From Flavobacterium sp. JAD_PAG50586_2 (GTDB taxonomy: Bacteria > Bacteroidota > Bacteroidia > Flavobacteriales > Flavobacteriaceae): a stretch of DNA of 64,000 nucleotides. The position numbers were made by a program, and so were the translations under genes. Below are positions 19,449 through 27,130 of the stretch, piece after piece. The DNA lies in the NCBI GenBank assembly GCA_023213215.1, contig CP096136.1, positions 1,116,001 through 1,180,000 on the forward strand. Direction: 5' to 3'. Each line of letters starts with the position of its first letter. Within the stretch, counting starts at the first letter, position 1. A model generated the notes under the pieces. That model saw nothing but the letters and a program-made list of their open reading frames with translations, had not been told where the DNA came from and did not search any database.

Positions 19449-20147
19449 TTACATAAAACTCAGGATTTCCTTTTTCAAAGCATCATATTCGCCCTGAAGG
19501 ATCAATCCGTTATCAAGTAGCTTTTTATAATTCTGTAATTTTTCGAATAACTCGTCCTGTGACAAATCTCCTAAACCAGTTTTATCATCGGGGAATTGTT
19601 TTTCATCGCGGTAACCTGATTGTGCTACCGGAATGATTTCGGCATAATTGATTACTTCTTCTGTTGGAGTCTCCTCAATAATTTCAGCTTCTTCCACAAC
19701 TTCCGCAACTGGAATTGTTTCAGCAACAATTGGAGCCGCTTCAACCTTTGGGCTTTTTAGTAAATCTAATTGTTCTTTTGCATAAGTGTATAATTTCCTA
19801 GCCTGGTTTTTAGGCAGATAGTCAACGGTATGCGTCAAATCGGAATGGGTTGAAAATGTAAAATCAGCGCCCAGGATTCCTTCCTTAACAAAGCTTGCTG
19901 CAACGTCATCCCAATCATAATCAACAAATTCCATTGACAAGCCAAGGTTTTTAGGTTTGCATAAAATAATTCGCTTGTTGGTTACCACAATACTATCGGG
20001 GAAAATGTTTACTGCCGGTTTTTTCTGTACCGCAATGTATCCAATTTCCTCATTTGACATCAATAAATTATCAAGCTTAGCCGTTATTTTTTCTATCGCT
20101 TTCGGATCTTGGTCTTCGTTTAGTATTTTCTTTAAATTATCTAACAT
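19449..20147 (-). CDS. PH-domain and SHOCT-domain protein
   Basis: A 232-residue cytoplasmic protein. The N-terminal half has the bacterial PH-like pattern (NIFPDSIVVTNKRIILCKPKNLGLSMEFVDYDWDDV). An acidic Pro/Val/Glu linker follows (about 135-180). The C-terminal 40 residues (LFEKLQNYKKLLDNGLILQGEYDALKKEIL) form a SHOCT-type short helical domain. Such proteins are often lipid- or oligomer-binding and of unknown role. No operon partner; it converges on the DUF4407 gene. Confidence 0.75.
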   Translation of the reverse strand: MLDNLKKILNEDQDPKAIEKITAKLDNLLMSNEEIGYIAVQKKPAVNIFPDSIVVTNKRIILCKPKNLGLSMEFVDYDWDDVAASFVKEGILGADFTFSTHSDLTHTVDYLPKNQARKLYTYAKEQLDLLKSPKVEAAPIVAETIPVAEVVEEAEIIEETPTEEVINYAEIIPVAQSGYRDEKQFPDDKTGLGDLSQDELFEKLQNYKKLLDNGLILQGEYDALKKEILSFM

Positions 20148-20219
20148 TTTATTCTGAATTTAGTTCAGAATCTTTCGATTCTAATAATATTTTTATTTCC
20201 CGCTCTGCAAAAGTAATGC

Positions 20220-20591
20220 CTAATTCCCACTTTGCAGAATTTCATTCTGGATTTTTTTGGTTAAGCTTTTGAAAACCAAATCATACGAGTGATTAATCAA
20301 TTCACACATCATTTTATCCGAAACATCGCTGTTAAATTCAACTGTATTCCAATGAACCTTGCTCATATGGAATCCCGGATTTATAGCTTCATACTCTGCA
20401 CGAAGCTCGCCTGCTCTTTCCGGATCGCATTTTAAATTCAAAGCCGGCGTTCCTTTTTCCCATTCCTTAAGCGAAGTCAGGCAGAACATTTTGCCGCCAA
20501 CCTTAAAAACTAAAGTATCTTCATCAAATGGGAAATGTTCCGTTACGGCCTTTTTAGAAAGACAAAATTCGTATAGTTGCTGGATATTCAT
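20220..20591 (-). CDS. MmcQ/YjbR family protein
   Basis: A 123-residue protein of the MmcQ/YjbR fold. Characteristic parts are the N-terminal LYEFCLSKKAVTEHFPFDEDTLVFKVGGKMFCL and later LKCDPERAGELRAEYEAINPGFHMSKVHWNTV with a C-terminal helix. Family members are CyaY-like in fold and are proposed to bind DNA. It is last in the leftward run from ruvC, separated from the VOC gene by repeat element E1. Confidence 0.85.
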   Translation of the reverse strand: MNIQQLYEFCLSKKAVTEHFPFDEDTLVFKVGGKMFCLTSLKEWEKGTPALNLKCDPERAGELRAEYEAINPGFHMSKVHWNTVEFNSDVSDKMMCELINHSYDLVFKSLTKKIQNEILQSGN

Positions 20592-20598
20592 AATTGTT

Positions 20599-20681
20599 AG
20601 TGTTCAGTGTTCAGTATGAAGTGTTCAGATATTTTTAATTGATTTCTTACTGCCAACTAAAAACTGCTTTCTGTCCACTAT
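20599..20681 (-). repeat. AGTnnTC heptamer element E1 (gene-less)
   Basis: Rightward AGTGTTC heptamers at 20599 onward face degenerate reverse-complement heptamers at about 20648-20681 (unit forms AGTTTTT, AGTTGGC and AGTGGAC on the minus strand). The pair fills the MmcQ-VOC spacer almost completely, starting 8 bases from the MmcQ ATG and ending at the VOC stop. Confidence 0.65.
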
Positions 20682-20682
20682 T

Positions 20683-21036
20683 TTAACTAGCTTGTCCAAA
20701 AGTCAGTAAAGTACCATTCGGATCAATTAATGAAAACTCTTTCTGATGCCATGCTTTGTTTTCCAATTTTCCATTAGGATGTATTTTTACTCCTAAATCC
20801 TGAAGCTTTTGATAATATTCTTCAATGTTATTATCTATTCGTAGGTAAATCATAAAATCAGATCCTTGAGGAGCCAATTCCTTAAAGGAAAAAAAGTGCA
20901 ATTCAACATTTTCCTGATTTAAAATTAAATAATCTCCATAATCCGACATCAAATCAAACCCAAGTTGGTTTGTATAATAATCCAGTGTTTTTTGCTTATC
21001 AATAAAGGGCAATTTTGGTATTACAGTTGTTATCAT
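20683..21036 (-). CDS. VOC-fold (glyoxalase/bleomycin-resistance-like) protein
   Basis: A 117-residue single VOC module: PKLPFIDKQKTLDYYTNQLGFDLMSDYGDYLILNQENVELHFF, then a second beta-alpha-beta unit ending SLIDPNGTLLTFGQAS. Metal-ligand positions (His in ELHFF, Glu near the C-terminal FSLIDPNG segment) are partly conserved. Related proteins include bleomycin-binding proteins and glyoxalase-like enzymes; resistance cannot be claimed from sequence. It lies 6 bases downstream of the GNAT gene. Confidence 0.8.
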   Translation of the reverse strand: MITTVIPKLPFIDKQKTLDYYTNQLGFDLMSDYGDYLILNQENVELHFFSFKELAPQGSDFMIYLRIDNNIEEYYQKLQDLGVKIHPNGKLENKAWHQKEFSLIDPNGTLLTFGQAS

Positions 21037-21041
21037 AATCT

Positions 21042-21443
21042 TTATTTTATTACTTTTTCCATCATTTTTTCGGGATGTGCTAATGACGTAAATCCAAATT
21101 TTTCATATAAAAAGTGCGCATCAGAAGTGGCGAGTCGCCAAATTTTCACTTGTTGTAATTGTGGTTCCTTCATCATCGCATCAATCAGTATAGAGGAATA
21201 TCCTTTTCCTCGGTGCTTTTCATCAATAAAAACATCCATTAAATAGGCAAAGACAACATAATCTGTTATAACCCTGGCAAAACCAATTTGTTCTTCTTCA
21301 AGATAAATTCCAAAACAAAACGAAGCATCAATTGTAGTCTGGACTTCTTCGATTGTTCTTCCAGCAGCCCAATAAACATCCTTCAAAAAGTTTTGAATAA
21401 ATGGAACATCGAGCTTGCTTTTATCTGTGGAAACAGTTATCAT
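21042..21443 (-). CDS. GNAT family N-acetyltransferase
   Basis: A 133-residue acetyltransferase. The acetyl-CoA site is visible as DVFIDEKHRGKGYSSILIDAM (motif A, R/Q-x-x-G-x-G/A) and the C-terminal GFTSL segment after the ATSDAHFLYEKF helix. The substrate is unknown. Its ATG abuts repeat element E2, which may supply its upstream region. It probably forms an operon with the VOC gene. Confidence 0.85.
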   Translation of the reverse strand: MITVSTDKSKLDVPFIQNFLKDVYWAAGRTIEEVQTTIDASFCFGIYLEEEQIGFARVITDYVVFAYLMDVFIDEKHRGKGYSSILIDAMMKEPQLQQVKIWRLATSDAHFLYEKFGFTSLAHPEKMMEKVIK

Positions 21444-21444
21444 T

Positions 21445-21556
21445 AGTAATCAGTGGTCAGTTTTTAGTAATCAGTTAATAGGTTTTCATGCGTTCAAGTT
21501 AAGTTCCAAGTTGTCAGCAATTTTACTGACCACTATTCTCTGAACACTGAACACTA
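21445..21556 (-). repeat. AGTnnTC heptamer element E2 (gene-less)
   Basis: An inverted pair of heptamer arrays: AGTAATCAGTGGTCAG plus AGTTTTTAGTAATC at 21445-21475, facing the reverse complement of AGTGTTCAGTGTTCAG and AGTGGTC at 21525-21556. About 50 bases of unrelated sequence lie between. One arm encodes the last residues of the cyclase gene and the other ends at the GNAT start codon. Confidence 0.7.
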
Positions 21557-22314
21557 TACAGAATTGGTTTACTCGGACTTGCATCATTTTCAAACGAAGC
21601 AATCTGAAGATTCAAAATATAACTTCCATCCTTTACAGCATTATCTACAAAAATCATTTCGGTAATTGTGCAATCCAATCGTGCATCTTTATTTAGGCTA
21701 TTCACATCGGTTACGTTCCAAAATGCTTTATGCGCCAATAATCTGCCTTCATCTTCTTCCCTGTCAACACTTGGCAGATCAATCAACAAATGCTTAATTC
21801 CCAGTTTGCGAATGAATGTCGCAGCTTCTTCATGAAGATAAGGCGGATTGGTCTTCGAATAGTTTTTATGCTTTTTATCTTCCAGATTGGGCAGAGTCCT
21901 GATAATTAAAGCTTCTTTTGGCACACCGTTCTTTAGTGTCACATCGAGCGCAGTCGAGATGTCTTCCAACGTAATAACGAAATCATTATTTATTTCTTTT
22001 GGTGCAACCGAAATCAATTCGGCGGTAAAAAAGAACTGTTTCAGGCATTGATTGATGCTATAGAACTCTTTTGTGATGTGCCCCAAACACTCGGTATGCG
22101 TGCCATGTCCGTGCGGATTGAAGAAAATGTTATTGAAATTGGTCGAGCTTCCTTCCGAAACCTTTCCAATCCAATCGCCAAAACGAACCGGTTCCATTTG
22201 AGGTTTTTCTATATACCACGCAATCGGATTAGCATCAGTATTCGTCAAAGGAATGGAAATATCAATAGGTTTTGATAAGTCGATTTCGAATGATGAATTA
22301 ATAATTGCTTTCAT
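21523..22314 (-). CDS. Cyclase family protein (kynurenine formamidase-like)
   Basis: A 263-residue metal-dependent hydrolase of the cyclase family. The signature metal motif appears as PHGHGTHTECLGH (residues about 68-80), with a C-terminal His/Glu-rich part (HEEAATFI, DREEDEGRLLAHKAFW). Members hydrolyse formylkynurenine or related amides, or cyclise polyketides. Its final eleven residues (YSVQCSENSGQ) and the stop are encoded by the AGTGTTC repeat of element E2, so the native C-terminus was probably replaced or extended. It lies downstream of hemW in the ruvC run. Confidence 0.82.
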   Translation of the reverse strand: MKAIINSSFEIDLSKPIDISIPLTNTDANPIAWYIEKPQMEPVRFGDWIGKVSEGSSTNFNNIFFNPHGHGTHTECLGHITKEFYSINQCLKQFFFTAELISVAPKEINNDFVITLEDISTALDVTLKNGVPKEALIIRTLPNLEDKKHKNYSKTNPPYLHEEAATFIRKLGIKHLLIDLPSVDREEDEGRLLAHKAFWNVTDVNSLNKDARLDCTITEMIFVDNAVKDGSYILNLQIASFENDASPSKPILYSVQCSENSGQ

Positions 22315-22317
22315 AGT

Positions 22318-22789
22318 TTAACCGCAAAGTACGCAAAGATTTTCACGCAAAGTTCGCTAAGATTTTATAGATTGTTTACTACTCTTTTTATTCCGTTTTT
22401 TATTAGAACTACATTAAAATTAATCAGTAAGCCTAATTTGCAATTTGTCAGTTTTAAATAGGTTAATAGTTGTGCAAAATGTACATCATTTAAAGCGTCA
22501 ACCGATTTTATCTCTAAAATTATTTTATTTTCAACAATTATATCTATCCTATAACCAATATCAAGTCTAACTTCCTCATAAAACAATGGTAATGCTTTTT
22601 GTTTTTGAACCTCCAATCCCGTTTTTCTCAATTCATAAAACAAACATTCTTCGTAAGCACTTTCCAAAAGTCCTGGACCAAGCGATTGATGAACTTTCAA
22701 TGCACAATCAAATACTATTTTAGACAATTCATTTTCTGTCATTTCGATGGCGAACTTTGCGTAGGTCTTTGCGAACCTTGCGGTTAATT
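22318..22789 (-). mobile_element. Putative GxxExxY cassette bounded by CGCAAAG-type inverted repeats
   Basis: The left arm (22318-22360) begins TTAACCGCAAAGTACGCAAAG and continues ACGCAAAGTTCGC. The right arm, read on the other strand (22789 to 22748), gives TTAACCGCAAGGTTCGCAAAG and ACGCAAAGTTCGC with the same spacing. The arms flank exactly one gene and fill the cyclase-hemW spacer. There is no transposase, so mobility is inferred only from the architecture. Confidence 0.6.
22365..22742 (-). CDS. GxxExxY protein, PD-(D/E)xK nuclease fold
   Basis: A 125-residue protein with the family signature GLLESAY (residues 20-26) and a nuclease-like core: GYRIDIIVENKIILEIKS holds the Asp and the ExK pair of PD-(D/E)xK enzymes. 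Biochemical activity of the family is, to my knowledge, uncharacterised. It is the sole gene within a pair of inverted CGCAAAG repeats, and its stop and start lie within a few bases of the arms, which suggests that the gene and repeats move as a unit. Intact. Confidence 0.85.
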   Translation of the reverse strand: MTENELSKIVFDCALKVHQSLGPGLLESAYEECLFYELRKTGLEVQKQKALPLFYEEVRLDIGYRIDIIVENKIILEIKSVDALNDVHFAQLLTYLKLTNCKLGLLINFNVVLIKNGIKRVVNNL

Positions 22790-23921
22790 ATCCCAAATTT
22801 AGCAAAAATAAGTCGGACGCAATTCCATCACTCAAAAACTTACCGCTTTTGGTCGTACGTAAAACATCTTCATCTACAAAAAGCAAATGATCTTCAATAT
22901 ACTTAGCGGACTGTTGGTTAAGGTAATCCAGATAGGTTTGACCAAATTCGTTTTCAATCCGTTCCAACGAAACACCCCAAACCGTTCGCAAACCCGTCAT
23001 TACATATTCGTTGTATCGATCTGTTGTAGTAAGGATTTCGGTTTCGGATGGCAGTTGGTTTTCAGCAATTGACTTTAGGTATTGTGTGTTATTGGAAACA
23101 TTCCAGCTTCGGGAAACGCCATTATAACTATGAGCTGAAGGTCCGATTCCGATGTATTTTTTACCAAGCCAGTAGCTCGAATTATTCTTAGAAAAATAAT
23201 TTTCCTTACCAAAATTGGACAGTTCATAATGAACAAAATCATTTTCCTCCAGTTTCTCAACCAATAAATGAAAATGCTCCTGCGCCACTTCATCATCAGG
23301 CGGTGGAATGATCCCTTTTTGGATGAAGGTATGCAAAGCCGTTTTTGGTTCAACAGTCAGTGCGTAACTGGAAATATGCGGCACATTGAAAGACAATGCG
23401 ATTTCTATATTCTGCATCCATTTTTCGTTGCTCATTTCGGGCACACCGTAAATCAAATCGATGGAGATGTTATCAAAATACTGTGTTGCAATTTCGAGGC
23501 ATTTTTTAGCTTCCGCCGAATTATGGGCACGGTTCATAAGCTTTAAATCGTCTTCAAAAAAAGATTGGATTCCGATGCTCAAGCGATTGACTTTGTTTTT
23601 TGACAATTCAATAATTCGTTCTTGAGATAAATCATCCGGATTGGCTTCAACAGTAATTTCTGGATTCTCTTTGACTTTGTAATTTTGATACACAGCATCA
23701 ATCAACAATCTGATATCTGCAATTTCTAATATACTCGGAGTTCCGCCGCCAAAATAAATTGTTTCAACAACTTCATTGGCAAACTCATTTTTACGAAGCG
23801 CAATTTCTTTAGCCAAAGCCAAAACCATTTCGTCTTTCTTTTTCAGTGAAGTCGAAAAATGGAAGTCGCAGTAATGACATGCCTGCTTGCAGAAAGGGAT
23901 ATGGATGTAGATGCCGCTCAT
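22788..23921 (-). CDS. hemW: Radical SAM heme chaperone HemW
   Basis: A 377-residue radical SAM protein beginning MSGIYIHIPFCKQACHYCDF, with the CxxxCxYC [4Fe-4S] motif. The fourth cysteine-dependent pattern and SAM-binding GGGTPS motif (FGGGTPSIL) follow, and a HemN C-terminal domain ends the protein. HemW binds heme and delivers it to membrane proteins; it was formerly misnamed coproporphyrinogen oxidase. The gene starts 4 bases from heptamer element E3 and ends beside the GxxExxY cassette. It is downstream of ruvC. Confidence 0.9.
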   Translation of the reverse strand: MSGIYIHIPFCKQACHYCDFHFSTSLKKKDEMVLALAKEIALRKNEFANEVVETIYFGGGTPSILEIADIRLLIDAVYQNYKVKENPEITVEANPDDLSQERIIELSKNKVNRLSIGIQSFFEDDLKLMNRAHNSAEAKKCLEIATQYFDNISIDLIYGVPEMSNEKWMQNIEIALSFNVPHISSYALTVEPKTALHTFIQKGIIPPPDDEVAQEHFHLLVEKLEENDFVHYELSNFGKENYFSKNNSSYWLGKKYIGIGPSAHSYNGVSRSWNVSNNTQYLKSIAENQLPSETEILTTTDRYNEYVMTGLRTVWGVSLERIENEFGQTYLDYLNQQSAKYIEDHLLFVDEDVLRTTKSGKFLSDGIASDLFLLNLG

Positions 23922-23925
23922 TTCA

Positions 23926-24440
23926 AGTGTTCAGTGTTCAGTTTTTAGTGTTCAGTTACAGAAGGGTTTCATATTTCGTTCTTTTTTGATCCGAATTTTT
24001 CAGGGTTTAACAACATATAATTAATCAACTTCCCAACTTCTATACTTTGGGATAATAATTCATTATAAAGTTCATGTGATATATAGTTACAGGAAACCGC
24101 AAATTCCAGCCAAACCTGGATCTCTGAATTCTCTCCATCAGAATCGGTTAATTTACTGTAAAAATGCTTTGGATAAATTCTTTTTCTATAACCTTCAGCA
24201 ATTGTAACACAAACACTTCTGGAAGAACGCCTAATCTGATCCGTTAAAGAATACGTTTCCTCCTTAGGAAACGATTTGGATATCTCAAAAATCTGCATTG
24301 CTAAACTAAATGATTTTTATACGCTAATAAATCTTGAAACCTCATATTTGCTTTATTCTATCTTCTACTGAACACTAAAAACTGAACACTATATCCGAAC
24401 ACTGAAAACTGAACACTACAAGACTGAACACTGAACACTA
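23926..24440 (-). mobile_element. Heptamer-bounded cassette E3 with a four-helix-bundle gene
   Basis: The left arm 23926-23956 has AGTGTTCAGTGTTCAG and AGTTTTTAGTGTTCAG. The right arm 24367-24440 carries the same units in reverse complement, extended to about ten heptamers. The right arm supplies the ruvC stop codon (TAG of TAGTGTTC) and the left arm ends 4 bases before the hemW ATG. The single enclosed gene encodes a four-helix-bundle protein. Transfer is inferred, not shown. Confidence 0.6.
23969..24345 (-). CDS. Four-helix-bundle protein (S23/intervening-sequence family; one-base frameshift)
   Basis: A 125-residue member of the family of four-helix proteins first seen in 23S rRNA intervening sequences and related to the Avd accessory protein of diversity-generating retroelements. 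Signature parts are SKSFPKEETYSLTDQIRRSSRSVCVTIAEGY (split) and the C-terminal LINYML helix. The true start is the ATG at 24345 (MRFQDLLAYKNHLV). A missing base in the A3 run 24303-24305 interrupts the first helix; restoring it gives HLVLAMQIFEISKS. No reverse transcriptase is nearby. It lies inside heptamer cassette E3. Confidence 0.82.
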
Positions 24441-24992
24441 CTTCTTCACCCTTTCCTCATTCTGTTTCACAAAAGCATCCCAACCTGTGTAGCTCTTAGC
24501 GCCAACAACTTTCCCTGAATTGAAAAAATGACAAACCGCTGCCGCCAATCCATCAGTGGAATCTAAATTTTTAGGAAGCTCCTTTAGTCCGAGGAGCTGT
24601 TGCAGCATTTTGGCAACCTGTTCCTTGCTGGCATTTCCGTTTCCTGTGATGGCCATTTTTATTTTCTTGGGTTCGTATTCGGTAATGGGAATTTGGCGCG
24701 ACAAACCTGCTGCCATAGCAACGCCTTGCGCTCTTCCAAGTTTCAGCATTGATTGAACATTCTTTCCGAAAAAAGGCGCTTCAATTGCAATTTCGTCAGG
24801 ATGATGGGTTTCGATAAGTTCGATGGTGCGTTCAAAAATGACTTTCAGTTTGGTGTAATGGTCATCATATTTACTCAAAATCAATTCGTTCAGCTGAAGG
24901 AATTCCATTTTTTTGTTCACGACTTTAATCAATCCAAAACCCATAATCGTTGTTCCTGGGTCGATTCCTAATATGATGCGTTCGTTTGCCAA
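24438..24992 (-). CDS. ruvC: Crossover junction endodeoxyribonuclease RuvC
   Basis: Resolves Holliday junctions together with RuvAB. The 184-residue protein starts ANERIILGIDPGTTIMGFG, with the first catalytic Asp in GIDPG. It also has IEAPFFGKNVQSMLKLG (second acidic residue) and the late DSTDGLAAAVCHF acidic motif. Length is normal. The gene is divergent from the membrane-protein gene at 25018. Its stop codon is formed by the first heptamer of cassette E3. Confidence 0.93.
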   Translation of the reverse strand: MANERIILGIDPGTTIMGFGLIKVVNKKMEFLQLNELILSKYDDHYTKLKVIFERTIELIETHHPDEIAIEAPFFGKNVQSMLKLGRAQGVAMAAGLSRQIPITEYEPKKIKMAITGNGNASKEQVAKMLQQLLGLKELPKNLDSTDGLAAAVCHFFNSGKVVGAKSYTGWDAFVKQNEERVKK

Positions 24993-25017
24993 TTTTTATT
25001 TTCGTTATTTTGCAACA

Positions 25018-25940
25018 ATGATTACAATTCCTCACAAAGCTAAGCAATTCATCGTTTTTCTAATCAAACTTTTGATTGTAACTGCCGCTTTTTATTTCAT
25101 CTACGACCAGTTAGCCAATAACGACAAACTCGACTGGAATAAATTCCTGAATTTGCTTAAGGAAAAGCAATCGGTTATGGGGATTTTATTTTTGCTTGCC
25201 TTTAGTGTTGCCAATCGTTTCCTGGAAATTTTAAAGTGGAAAAACCTCGTTTCTTTTATCAAACCAATTTCTCTTGGAGAATCTACCAAACAGGTTCTGG
25301 GAGCATTGACTGCCGGGATTTTTACGCCAAACGGGCTCGGAGAATATGCCGGAAAAGCACTGTATTTCGAGAAATCAAAAACTAAGAAAATCATTTTCCT
25401 AAACCTTATCTGCAACGGGATTCAAATGATGCTGACCATTGTTTTTGGGACAATTGGCTTATTTATCCTGGGTTATACAAAATGGGCTTTAGCAATTATT
25501 GGAATTTCTTTCATCTTGCTTCTTGCTTCTTTTCTCTCTAAGAAGATTAAGATCAAAGGCTACTCTATCGAAAAGCTACTTCACAAAATCAACGAAATTC
25601 CGAAACGGATTCACCGCAAAAACAATGTTTTAGCCCTTTGCCGCTATTTGGTTTTTTCGCACCAATACTATTTTTTATTTCTCGCTTTTGATGTAGATTT
25701 ACCTTATCTAACGATGATGGCAACCATTGCAACCGTCTATTTTTTAGCTTCTTCCTTACCAAGTTTCCAGTTCCTGGATTTTGCCGTAAAAGGAAGCGTT
25801 GCTGTTTTTTCTTCGGGAAATTAGGCGTAAACGAATGGATTGTTGTTTTTATTTCCACCTTGATGTGGTTCCTGAATGTGGTTCTGCCAGTCGTTATCGG
25901 AAGTTATTATGTACTTAAATTCAAACCAAAATGGGAATAG
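25018..25940 (+). CDS. Lysylphosphatidylglycerol synthase TM-region / flippase-like protein (one-base frameshift)
   Basis: A polytopic membrane protein of 307 residues related to the UPF0104/LPG-synthase transmembrane family, with about eight helices and the conserved GTANxxGEYAGKA-like segment (TPNGLGEYAGKALYF). Members act as lipid flippases or transporters. The frame breaks at the T6 run 25805-25810. A seventh T gives SVAVFFFGKLGVNEW and a C-terminal helix (LMWFLNVVLPVVIGSYYVL) ending at 25940. The stop overlaps the glycosyltransferase start, suggesting a shared role in glycolipid or surface-glycan assembly. Confidence 0.82.
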
Positions 25941-27064
25941 TTTCAATTGTATTGCTTGTCGTTTTACTGATTTATGTTGTCTTTATCGTCCAATTAAGCG
26001 TTGGCTTCAGCAAAATTAAATCTTTCAAAGCAACTGAAGCAGCTCCAAAAACAGCTTTCACAATTGTTATCCCTTTCCGGAATGAAGAAAAGAATTTAGA
26101 CCGGCTGCTGCAATCGCTTTCTTATTTAAATTATCCTATTTCACTAATCCAGATTGTGATGGTGGATGATTTTTCGAAAGACAATTCGGTTCGTATATAT
26201 AATAATTGGAGATTAGAGCATCAGTCGGTTGATACTACACTTTTGGAAAACATGATTTTATCCAATTCCCCTAAAAAAGATGCCTTAACAAGAGCCATTC
26301 CGATTGCAAAACACGAATGGATTGTTACTACCGATGCGGATTGCACTGTGGGTAAAAACTGGCTGCTGACTTTAGACAATTACATTCAGGCCAACAATCC
26401 TGAAATGGTTATCGGAGCAGTAAAATACAATACCAAAAATAACTGGTTCCATCATTTCCAGCAATTGGATCTGATGAGCTTACAAGGAACAACAATTGGC
26501 AGTTTCGGGATTGGAAAACCATTTATGTGCAACGGGGCAAACTTTGCCTACACTAAAAATTTCTTCAATGCAATTGGCGGTTTTGGCGGTATTAATGACA
26601 AAGCGAGTGGCGATGATGTTTTGCTGTTACAGAAAGCGGTACAATCAAATCCTAAAAAAGTACATTACCTAAAAAACAGTGATTTTATCGTAAATACAAA
26701 ACCCGAAAACGATTTGTTCAAACTCTTTATGCAACGCGTCCGCTGGGCAGGAAAAACTACGGGATACAACAGTAATTATGGGAAAACTTTAGCAGTCATC
26801 GTCCTTCTGATGAACCTGAGTTTGACTATTGCCTTCTGCCTTTTGCCTTTTGCCTTTCTTAGCTGGAAAGTTCTACTAAGCATCTTCCTAATAAAGTATG
26901 TTGTCGATTACATCTTACTCTTCAAATCGAATTCCTATTTACGAAAAGGCAGGTTTTTTGTGCCAATAGCGAGCAGCTTTATCTACCCATTATTCTCCAG
27001 TTTAGTTGGGATTTATTCGCTTTTCGGAAGCTTCTCCTGGAAAGGGAGGAAGTTTAAAAAATAG
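25931..27064 (+). CDS. Family 2 glycosyltransferase
   Basis: A 377-residue membrane-associated glycosyltransferase of the GT-A fold. An N-terminal membrane helix precedes the catalytic domain: FTIVIPFRNEEKNLDRLLQSL, VMVDDFSKDNS and TTDADCTVG (the DxD-like motif), then the acceptor-site GDDVLL segment and RVRWAGK (a QxxRW-like motif). Three C-terminal membrane helices suggest processive or membrane-lipid-linked synthesis. The start overlaps the flippase-like gene, so the two are probably coupled. The sugar and acceptor are unknown. Confidence 0.87.
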   Translation: MGIVSIVLLVVLLIYVVFIVQLSVGFSKIKSFKATEAAPKTAFTIVIPFRNEEKNLDRLLQSLSYLNYPISLIQIVMVDDFSKDNSVRIYNNWRLEHQSVDTTLLENMILSNSPKKDALTRAIPIAKHEWIVTTDADCTVGKNWLLTLDNYIQANNPEMVIGAVKYNTKNNWFHHFQQLDLMSLQGTTIGSFGIGKPFMCNGANFAYTKNFFNAIGGFGGINDKASGDDVLLLQKAVQSNPKKVHYLKNSDFIVNTKPENDLFKLFMQRVRWAGKTTGYNSNYGKTLAVIVLLMNLSLTIAFCLLPFAFLSWKVLLSIFLIKYVVDYILLFKSNSYLRKGRFFVPIASSFIYPLFSSLVGIYSLFGSFSWKGRKFKK

Positions 27065-27130
27065 AGCTTCAACAACCATTTCGAAATACTAATCTGTATC
27101 CACAGATTTTCATTCCGTATAATAAAATCC

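Noticed and set aside
20683..21036. Antibiotic (bleomycin) resistance gene
   Set aside because: Only the VOC fold is evident. The fold serves many functions, and nothing specific to drug binding can be read from the sequence.
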